A stretch of DNA of 12,444 nt from Azoarcus sp. (lineage in GTDB: Bacteria; Pseudomonadota; Gammaproteobacteria; Burkholderiales; Rhodocyclaceae): assembly GCA_031282905.1 (NCBI GenBank), contig JAITCV010000144.1, positions 1-12,444 on the forward strand. The letters are read 5' to 3'. The notes under the pieces were generated by a model. The model saw nothing but the letters and a program-made list of their open reading frames with translations. It had not been told where the DNA came from and made no database searches. Every line of letters begins with the position of its first letter. Positions within the stretch are counted from its first letter, which is position 1. Of this stretch, positions 6,777-12,444 are shown in pieces. The translations under genes and the position numbers were made by a program.

Positions 6777-7885
6777 AACTCTTTCACCTTGTCCATCCAC
6801 GACTTCGCTTTCGGGTTGTGGCGATCGGCGTTGCCCTGGGAGATTTCGTCGAATTCCTTCAGCAATTCCTTCTGGCGGTCGGTGAGCTTGACCGGGGTTT
6901 CCACCACGACGTGGCACATCAGGTCGCCGTGGGCTTGGCTGCGCACATTCTTGATGCCCTTGCCGCGCAGACGGAACACCTTGCCGCTTTGCGTTTCGGC
7001 GGGGATTTTCAGCCGCGCGACGCCATCCAGGGTGGGAATCTCGATTTCACCGCCGAGCGCGGCGGTGGTGAAGCTGATCGGCATCTCACAATGCAGGTCG
7101 TCGTGTTCGCGCTCGAATACCGGGTGTTGACGAATGTGGATTTCGACATAGAGGTCGCCCGGCGGGCCACCGTTGACGCCGGATTCGCCATGACCCGCGT
7201 GACGCAGGCGCATGCCTTCGTCGATCCCCGCGGGAATCTTGACTTCGAGCGTCTTTTGTTTTCTCACCCGGCCCGTGCCGCCGCAGTCACGGCAAGGGTC
7301 GGGGATGATGCGCCCGCTGCCATGACATTTGTTGCAAGGCTGCTGGATGGAGAAAAAGCCTTGCTGCATGCGTATCTGGCCGGAGCCGTTGCAATTCGGG
7401 CAAGTCTTGGCCTGGGTGCCGGGCTTGGCGCCGGTGCCATGACAGGTTTCGCATTCTTCGATGGCGGGGATGCGGATGGTCTTGTCCGCGCCGCGCGCAG
7501 CTTCTTCGAGGGTGATTTCGAGGTTGTAGCGCAGGTCCGCACCGCGATAGACGTTGGAACGCCCGCGCCCGCCGCCGAACAGATCGTCGAAGATGCTGGA
7601 GAAAGCGTCGCCGAACTCGAAGCTGCCGCCGCCTCCGCCGCCCCCCGCGCCCATCGTGGCCTCGACGCCGGCATGGCCGAAGCGGTCGTAAGCGTCGCGC
7701 TTCTTGCTGTCGGAGAGGATTTCGTAGGCTTCCTTGGCTTCCTTGAATTTTTCCTCGGCTTCCTTGTTGTCCGGGTTGCGGTCGGGGTGATATTTCATCG
7801 CCAGCTTGCGATACGCCTTCTTGATGGCGTCTTCGTTGGCGTCGCGGTTGACTCCGAGGATGTCGTAGTAATCTTTCTTGGACAT
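6764..7885 (-). CDS. dnaJ: Co-chaperone DnaJ (Hsp40)
   Basis: DnaJ captures unfolded proteins in the cytoplasm and stimulates ATP hydrolysis by DnaK. The 373 residues show all parts in order: J domain 1-70 with HPD at 33-35; a Gly/Phe-rich stretch about 75-110; a zinc-binding domain with four CxxCxGxG motifs (Cys 145/148, 162/165, 184/187, 198/201); a C-terminal substrate-binding domain; and the usual proteobacterial end near KSWMDKVKEFF. Length is normal and nothing is missing. It is the third gene of grpE-dnaK-dnaJ, 93 bp behind dnaK with a long hairpin between. Only a weak ribosome binding site is seen before the ATG. Its stop codon lies in a 13-bp tandem repeat, and foreign-looking DNA starts right after it with no terminator visible. 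Confidence 0.98.
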   Translation of the reverse strand: MSKKDYYDILGVNRDANEDAIKKAYRKLAMKYHPDRNPDNKEAEEKFKEAKEAYEILSDSKKRDAYDRFGHAGVEATMGAGGGGGGGSFEFGDAFSSIFDDLFGGGRGRSNVYRGADLRYNLEITLEEAARGADKTIRIPAIEECETCHGTGAKPGTQAKTCPNCNGSGQIRMQQGFFSIQQPCNKCHGSGRIIPDPCRDCGGTGRVRKQKTLEVKIPAGIDEGMRLRHAGHGESGVNGGPPGDLYVEIHIRQHPVFEREHDDLHCEMPISFTTAALGGEIEIPTLDGVARLKIPAETQSGKVFRLRGKGIKNVRSQAHGDLMCHVVVETPVKLTDRQKELLKEFDEISQGNADRHNPKAKSWMDKVKEFFGT

Positions 7886-7923
7886 GGCACTGTACGGTTG
7901 TTCGCGGGGCGCTCTCGCGCAAA

Positions 7924-7961
7924 GGCCGAGTCTTCATCGGAGGACTGATGAAGACTCGGCC
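7924..7961 (-). promoter_or_regulatory. Perfect 15-bp hairpin between dnaK and dnaJ
   Basis: Arms GGCCGAGTCTTCATC and GATGAAGACTCGGCC are exact complements around an 8-base loop (GGAGGACT). On the transcribed (minus) strand only TTT follows, so it is at best a leaky terminator. It most likely works as an attenuator, or as a processing or stability element that sets the dnaK:dnaJ ratio. It starts 17 bp after the dnaK stop and ends 38 bp before the dnaJ start. Confidence 0.75.
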
Positions 7962-7978
7962 GCGGCAGGATCGTGGCG

Positions 7979-9913
7979 TTATTTCTTGTCTTTCACTTCG
8001 GTAAATTCGGCGTCGACCACGTCGGCATCGGCAGCCTTGCCGCCGCCATTATTGCCGCTCGCGCCGGCATCGCCGCCTTGCTGGCCGCTGGAAGCCTGTT
8101 GGGCATACATCGCCTCGCCCAGTTTCTGGCTCGCGGTGGCAAGCGCCAGGGACTTGGCTTCGATGCGTTCCTTATCGTCGCTCTTGATCGCTTCTTCGGC
8201 GTCCTTGATCGCGGCTTCGATCTTGGCCTTTTCGTCGGCCCCGACCTTGTCGCCGTAGTCGGCAAGCGCCTTGCGCGTGGCGTGGATCAGGTTGTCGCAC
8301 TCGTTTCTGGCGCTTACCAGTTCGTGTGTTTTCTTGTCTTCTTCGGCGTGGGCGGCGGCATCCTGCACCATGCGCTGGATTTCGTCGTCCGACAGGCCCG
8401 AGTTGGCCTTGATGGTGATCTTGTTTTCCTTGCCGGTAGCCTTGTCCCTGGCCGAGACGTGCAGGATGCCGTTGGCGTCGATGTCGAAAGTGACTTCGAT
8501 TTGCGGCATGCCGCGCGGCGCGGGTGGAATGTCGGTGAGGTTGAATTGGCCCAGGCTCTTGTTGCCGGCGGACAAAGGGCGCTCGCCTTGCAGGACGTGG
8601 ATCGTTACCGCCGACTGATTGTCGGAGGCGGTGGAGAATACCTGGCTGGCCTTGGTCGGGATGGTGGTGTTCTTCTGGATGAGCTTGGTCATCACCCCGC
8701 CTTCGGTTTCGATGCCGAGCGACAGGGGCGTGACATCGAGCAGCAACACATCCTTGACGTCGCCCTGCAACACGCCGCCCTGGATGGACGCGCCGACGGC
8801 CACGGCTTCATCCGGGTTGACGTCCTTCCTCGGTTCCTTGCCGAAGAACTCCTTCACCTTGTCTTGTACCTTGGGCATGCGGGTCTGACCGCCGACGAGG
8901 ATCACGTCGTCTATGTCGGAGACTTTCAGCCCGGCATCCTTCAGGGCGATGCGGCAGGGTTCGATCGAGCGTTCGATCAGGTCTTCGACCAGCGCCTCGA
9001 ACTTGGCGCGGGTGATCTTGAGCGTGAGGTGTTTCGGGCCGCTCGCGTCCGCCGTGATGTAGGGCAGGTTGATTTCGGTCTGCTGGCCGGAAGAAAGCTC
9101 GATCTTGGCTTTTTCGGCGGCTTCCTTCAGGCGTTGCAGGGCGAGCACGTCGTTCTTGAGGTCGACGCCCTGCTCCTTTTTGAATTCGGTGACGATGTAG
9201 TCGATGACGCGCTGGTCGAAATCCTCGCCGCCCAGGAAAGTGTCGCCGTTGGTCGACAGCACCTCGAACTGGTGCTCGCCGTCGATATCGGCGATTTCGA
9301 TGATGGAGATGTCGAAAGTGCCGCCGCCGAGGTCGTAGACCGCGATCTTGGAATCACCTGGTTTCTTGTCCATGCCGAAAGCAAGCGCCGCCGCCGTGGG
9401 CTCGTTGATGATGCGGCGCACTTCCAGTCCGGCGATCTTGCCCGCGTCCTTGGTGGCCTGGCGCTGGCTGTCGTTGAAATAGGCGGGCACGGTGATGACT
9501 GCCTCGGTGACTTCCTCGCCGAGATAGTCTTCGGCGGTTTTCTTCATTTTGCGCAGCACTTCGGCGGAGACCTGCGGCGGGGCGATCTTCTTGTCGCGCA
9601 CTTCCACCCAGGCATCGCCATTGCCGGCCTCGACGATCTTGAAGGGCATCAGGTCGATGTCCTTTTGCACTTCCTTTTCCTTGAAACGGCGGCCGATCAG
9701 GCGCTTGACCGCGAACAAGGTGTTGCGGGCGTTGGTGACCGCTTGGCGTTTGGCCGGCGCGCCGACCAGGATTTCGCCGTCGTCGGCGTAGGCGACCACC
9801 GAGGGCGTGGTGCGCGCGCCTTCGGAATTTTCGATGACCTTGGGCTTGCCGCCTTCCATGATCGAAACGCAGCTATTGGTGGTGCCCAGGTCGATGCCGA
9901 TGATCTTGCTCAT
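7979..9913 (-). CDS. dnaK: Chaperone DnaK (Hsp70)
   Basis: DnaK binds exposed hydrophobic peptides in an ATP-driven cycle with DnaJ and GrpE. The 644 residues contain the ATPase domain (GIDLGTTNS at 6-14, PAYFNDSQRQATKDAG at 143-158, NEPTAAALA at 170-178, YDLGGGTFD at 193-201 with the autophosphorylated Thr at 199), the conserved interdomain linker VLLLDVTPLSLG at 389-400, the beta-sandwich substrate domain, the helical lid, a Gly/Asn/Ala-rich tail and the end EFTEVKDKK, close to the usual proteobacterial EEVKDKK. Length is typical. A very strong ribosome binding site (AAGGAAGGA, 7 bases before the ATG) fits high expression. It is the second gene of the heat-shock operon, 92 bp after grpE. 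Confidence 0.99.
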   Translation of the reverse strand: MSKIIGIDLGTTNSCVSIMEGGKPKVIENSEGARTTPSVVAYADDGEILVGAPAKRQAVTNARNTLFAVKRLIGRRFKEKEVQKDIDLMPFKIVEAGNGDAWVEVRDKKIAPPQVSAEVLRKMKKTAEDYLGEEVTEAVITVPAYFNDSQRQATKDAGKIAGLEVRRIINEPTAAALAFGMDKKPGDSKIAVYDLGGGTFDISIIEIADIDGEHQFEVLSTNGDTFLGGEDFDQRVIDYIVTEFKKEQGVDLKNDVLALQRLKEAAEKAKIELSSGQQTEINLPYITADASGPKHLTLKITRAKFEALVEDLIERSIEPCRIALKDAGLKVSDIDDVILVGGQTRMPKVQDKVKEFFGKEPRKDVNPDEAVAVGASIQGGVLQGDVKDVLLLDVTPLSLGIETEGGVMTKLIQKNTTIPTKASQVFSTASDNQSAVTIHVLQGERPLSAGNKSLGQFNLTDIPPAPRGMPQIEVTFDIDANGILHVSARDKATGKENKITIKANSGLSDDEIQRMVQDAAAHAEEDKKTHELVSARNECDNLIHATRKALADYGDKVGADEKAKIEAAIKDAEEAIKSDDKERIEAKSLALATASQKLGEAMYAQQASSGQQGGDAGASGNNGGGKAADADVVDAEFTEVKDKK

Positions 9914-10005
9914 GTGTCAATCCTTCCTTGGTGTATGAAATTTCCGCAGGGCCGCCCTGAAGCGACCCGAAGATGAGATGTAAATGGGGGGGCTTACGAT
10001 GCTTT

Positions 10006-10695
10006 TCAAGCCTTGGCTTCGGTACGCGCTTTCGCCACCATGACCATGGCGGGGCGAATCACCCGGCCGTGAAGCAGATAAGCTTTTTGCAATACCTGGA
10101 TGACGGTATTGGGTTCGGCATCCGATTCGATCATGCCGATGGCTTGATGTCTGTTGGGATCGAATTTCTGCTGGAGCGGATTTTCTTCCTTGAGATTCGC
10201 GCCCTCGAAAGCGGTACCGAGTTGTTTGAGGGTGAGTTCGACTCCCTCGCGCAGTTTTTCAAGGGTCTGGTTTTCGATGGCGAGCGCCGTCTCCAGGCTG
10301 TCTTTGACCGGCAGCATTGCGCTGGCGAACTTTTCGGCGGCGAATTTCGACGCCTTGGCAACGTCTTCCTGAGCGCGGCGGCGGATGTTTTCGGCTTCGG
10401 CTTTGGCGCGCAACCACGCATCTCGATGTTCGGCAGCGCGCGCTTCGGCCTCGCGCAAGGCTGCGGCAAGGTCGACCGCCGATCCGACATCATCGACGAT
10501 ATCGACCGTGGGCGTCGCGGAATCGGCGTTGGCGGCAATTTCGTCATACATCGCGGTTGCCACATGCTGCGGCGCGCGCGCGGCGGGTTCGGGCTGGGGC
10601 GCTTCAGGCTGGGGCGTGACGATATCGACAGCGGCAGAAGCTTGATGGGCGTTCTGCTCGGTGTTTCCTTGCTCGGTGTTTTTTTCGGGCGGCAT
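10006..10695 (-). CDS. grpE: Nucleotide exchange factor GrpE
   Basis: GrpE releases ADP from DnaK, resetting the chaperone cycle and acting as its thermosensor. The 229-residue protein has a Pro/Ala/Glu-rich disordered tail of about 70 residues, a long coiled coil (about 75-150) that forms the dimer, and the C-terminal beta domain with the family signature (NRHQAIGMIE at 181-190 and EPNTVIQVLQKAYLLHGRVI at 194-213). It is somewhat longer than typical homologues (about 180-200 residues) because of the N-terminal tail, whose start carries a small internal repeat (NTEQGNTEQN). The ATG at 10695 has GAGGAA nine bases upstream. It is the first gene of the operon, right behind a heat-shock promoter. 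Confidence 0.98.
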   Translation of the reverse strand: MPPEKNTEQGNTEQNAHQASAAVDIVTPQPEAPQPEPAARAPQHVATAMYDEIAANADSATPTVDIVDDVGSAVDLAAALREAEARAAEHRDAWLRAKAEAENIRRRAQEDVAKASKFAAEKFASAMLPVKDSLETALAIENQTLEKLREGVELTLKQLGTAFEGANLKEENPLQQKFDPNRHQAIGMIESDAEPNTVIQVLQKAYLLHGRVIRPAMVMVAKARTEAKA

Positions 10696-10732
10696 GGGCG
10701 GAAATTCCTCGGGTGCTTTGCGACGATTGCGG

Positions 10733-10761
10733 ACTTGGGGGTGAAGAAAGGGAATTTCAAG
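10733..10761 (-). promoter_or_regulatory. Sigma-32 (RpoH) heat-shock promoter for grpE-dnaK-dnaJ
   Basis: On the minus strand CTTGAA (10761-10756), a 14-base spacer and CCCCCAAGT (10741-10733) closely fit the proteobacterial sigma-32 pattern (CTTGAA, 13-15 bases, CCCCATNT). It lies 38 bp before the grpE ATG, which fits a short leader. Strand and position match a chaperone operon. No CIRCE inverted repeat is seen, so HrcA control is not indicated. Confidence 0.8.
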
Positions 10762-10827
10762 GGGGCACGGGAATTTTTGTGCATTCAGTGGTTTAATTAC
10801 CCGCTTTCACCTTGCCGCGTGGAATAG

Positions 10828-12105
10828 ATGGACATCCTGCACTACATGCAAACATTGGGTCGGCAGGCGCGCGCGGCCTCGCGTCTGACCGCCGCCGCGT
10901 CGACCATGGTCAAGAATACGGCACTCGTCGACATGGCCGCTGAAATCCGCCGCCGCCGCGACGCGCTACTCGCCGCCAATACCCGGGATGTCGAGGCCGC
11001 GCGTGCGGCCGGATTGGATGGCGCAATGCTCGACCGCCTGACGCTGACCGAAAAAGGCGTCGAAGCAATGGCCGCCGGACTTGAACAAGTCGCCGCCCTC
11101 CCCGATCCCGTGGGTGAAATAACCGATCTGCGCCGCCGTCCCTCGGGCATCCAGGTCGGCAAGATGCGGGTGCCGCTCGGTGTGATCGGCATCATCTACG
11201 AAGCCCGTCCCAACGTGACCGCCGATGCCGCCGCGCTGTGCCTGAAATCAGGCAATGCCGCCATCCTGCGCGGCGGCAGCGAGGCCATCGATTCCAACCG
11301 CGAAATCGCCGCCTGTGTCTTGGCGGGACTGCGCGCGGCGGGACTGCCCGAACATGCGATCCAGGTGGTCGACACCACCGATCGCGCCGCGGTCGGCGCG
11401 CTCATCACCCTGCCCGAATTTATCGATGTCATTGTGCCGCGCGGCGGCAAGGGCTTGATCGAACGCATTTCCCGCGAAGCGCGGGTGCCGGTCATCAAGC
11501 ATCTCGACGGCAATTGCCATGTCTATATCGACGATGCGGCCGATCCGGCCAAGGTCGTACCCATTGTCGAGAACGCCAAAACCCAGCGTTACGGTACTTG
11601 CAATACCGCCGAATCCTTGTTGATTGCGCGCGCGGTGGCCGAACGTGATCTGCCCATTCTGGGGCACATGCTCGCGGCCAAGGGCGTGGAAATGCGCGCC
11701 GACCCCGAAGCGCTTGCCATTCTGGAAAAAGCGGGCATCGCGCCCGAAAAACGGGTGGCCGCGCGCGAGACGGATTGGCGCGAGGAATATCTCGCTCCCA
11801 TCATCGCCATCAAGATCGTTACCGGTCTCGATGAGGCAATCGCCCACATCAACACTTATGGCTCGGCCCACACCGACGCGATCATTACCGAGAATCATGG
11901 CCACGCGATGCGTTTCCTGCGTGAGGTGGATTCTTCCTCGGTAATGGTGAATGCATCGACCCGTTTTGCCGATGGTTTTGAATACGGCCTGGGCGCCGAG
12001 ATCGGCATTTCCACCGACAAGATTCATGCCCGCGGCCCCGTCGGTCTCGAAGGGCTGACCAGCCAGAAATGGGTCGTTTTGGGCAATGGTGAAATCCGTC
12101 GTTGA
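10828..12105 (+). CDS. proA: Gamma-glutamyl phosphate reductase
   Basis: ProA reduces gamma-glutamyl phosphate to glutamate-5-semialdehyde with NADPH, the second step of proline synthesis from glutamate. The 425 residues cover the whole aldehyde-dehydrogenase-like fold. Visible signatures are IYEARPNVTADAAALCLKSG (123-142, cofactor side), VPRGGKGLIE (203-212), the catalytic Cys258 in QRYGTCNTAESLL and the C-terminal STRFADGFEYGLGAEIGIST. Length is typical. Only a modest ribosome binding site (TGGA) precedes the ATG; a second in-frame Met at residue 7 is possible. It is divergent from grpE, 132 bp apart, and is followed 13 bp later by the recombinase gene, so the two may be co-transcribed. The partner kinase gene proB is not in the window. 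Confidence 0.98.
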   Translation: MDILHYMQTLGRQARAASRLTAAASTMVKNTALVDMAAEIRRRRDALLAANTRDVEAARAAGLDGAMLDRLTLTEKGVEAMAAGLEQVAALPDPVGEITDLRRRPSGIQVGKMRVPLGVIGIIYEARPNVTADAAALCLKSGNAAILRGGSEAIDSNREIAACVLAGLRAAGLPEHAIQVVDTTDRAAVGALITLPEFIDVIVPRGGKGLIERISREARVPVIKHLDGNCHVYIDDAADPAKVVPIVENAKTQRYGTCNTAESLLIARAVAERDLPILGHMLAAKGVEMRADPEALAILEKAGIAPEKRVAARETDWREEYLAPIIAIKIVTGLDEAIAHINTYGSAHTDAIITENHGHAMRFLREVDSSSVMVNASTRFADGFEYGLGAEIGISTDKIHARGPVGLEGLTSQKWVVLGNGEIRR

Positions 12106-12118
12106 TCCCGGCACGCGA

Positions 12119-12444
12119 ATGGCTGTCCGGCAAACGAAACGAAGGGCGATGCCTTCTTCCCCGGCCGTCGCCGAAACCGAAGTCGAAACCGCTGACGAGG
12201 TCGAAACCGCTGAATTACGCGATGCGCTCGACGCTTTCATCGATGTCATGTGGCTCGAACACGGGCTGGCGCGCAATACCTTGGCCGGATACCGCAGCGA
12301 TCTTTCCCTGTTTGGCCGCTGGCTCGGGCAATATGGCCATCCTCCGATCGAACAGGCTGGCGAAGCGGAACTTTCCGCTTATCTCGCCGGATTCAGCCGC
12401 CATTCCAAACCCGCCAGCCAGCGCCGATTACTCGCGGCATGGCG
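12119..12444 (+). CDS. xerD: XerD-type tyrosine recombinase, N-terminal part (runs off the right edge)
   Basis: The visible 108 residues include the N-terminal SAM-like DNA-binding domain of Xer recombinases: LDAFIDVMWLEHGLARNTL, AGYRSDLSLFGRWL, then LSAYLAG and RRLLAAWR. The catalytic domain (R...HxxR...Y) lies beyond the window. XerD acts with XerC at dif to resolve chromosome dimers. The Glu/Thr/Val-rich N-terminus (about 30 residues before the domain) is partly built from a 14-bp direct repeat (GTCGAAACCGCTGA, twice). Two starts are possible: ATG 12119 without a clear ribosome binding site, or ATG 12149 with GAAGGG close before it. XerD is preferred over XerC or an element integrase because of the sequence style and the housekeeping context. 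Confidence 0.85.
   Translation, partial: MAVRQTKRRAMPSSPAVAETEVETADEVETAELRDALDAFIDVMWLEHGLARNTLAGYRSDLSLFGRWLGQYGHPPIEQAGEAELSAYLAGFSRHSKPASQRRLLAAW

Noticed and set aside
6671..7948. 425-codon plus-strand frame opposite dnaJ
   Set aside because: Antisense shadow created by GC-rich codon bias of dnaJ.
7973..9976. 667-codon plus-strand frame opposite dnaK
   Set aside because: Antisense to a certain dnaK; long antisense frames over dnaK are a well-known artefact.
9973..10827. 284-codon plus-strand frame opposite grpE running to the proA start
   Set aside because: Mirror of grpE codon use; no recognisable domain or ribosome binding site.
11248..12276. 342-codon minus-strand frame opposite proA
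   Set aside because: Antisense shadow of a well-conserved enzyme gene.

Overview
The window looks like a proteobacterial chromosome, most likely beta- or gammaproteobacterial. The evidence is a grpE-dnaK-dnaJ heat-shock operon, proA directly followed by a xerD-like recombinase gene, high GC, and REP-like dispersed palindromes. I cannot name the genus from sequence alone.

Right part (about 6.76-12.44 kb): ordinary housekeeping genes. grpE, dnaK and dnaJ run leftward behind a convincing sigma-32-type promoter. proA runs rightward from the same 132-bp divergent intergenic region. The N-terminal part of a XerD-type tyrosine recombinase starts just after proA and runs off the right edge. GrpE, DnaK and DnaJ form one chaperone machine; ProA makes glutamate semialdehyde for proline.

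Middle part (about 1.7-6.76 kb): directly behind dnaJ, on the same strand, lies a 4.9-kb reading frame for a phage/conjugative-element 'large polyvalent protein'. It holds an HExxH metallopeptidase-like domain, a possible nuclease-type (PBECR-like) domain, about ten 24-residue LRV-like repeats and further polyvalent-protein modules separated by '[LI][FY][ST]R' linkers. Its C-terminus is the N-terminal half of an intein that begins with Ala and carries the Trp marker of class 3 inteins. The frame stops where a homing endonuclease domain would normally begin. The start is also disturbed: the first ~190 bp code better in another frame, and the junction with dnaJ carries a perfect 13-bp tandem repeat covering the dnaJ stop codon.

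Left part (1-1.7 kb): an unrecognised 215-residue gene and, translationally coupled to it, a truncated N-terminal fragment of what looks like a phage-type primase, ending inside a dispersed repeat. The last ~650 bp hold only REP-like sequence and no supportable gene. The region from the dnaJ stop to the left edge therefore reads as a decaying or rearranged mobile element attached to the 3' end of dnaJ. The most interesting item is the intein half, which is either a deletion relic or the N-half of a naturally split class 3 intein.
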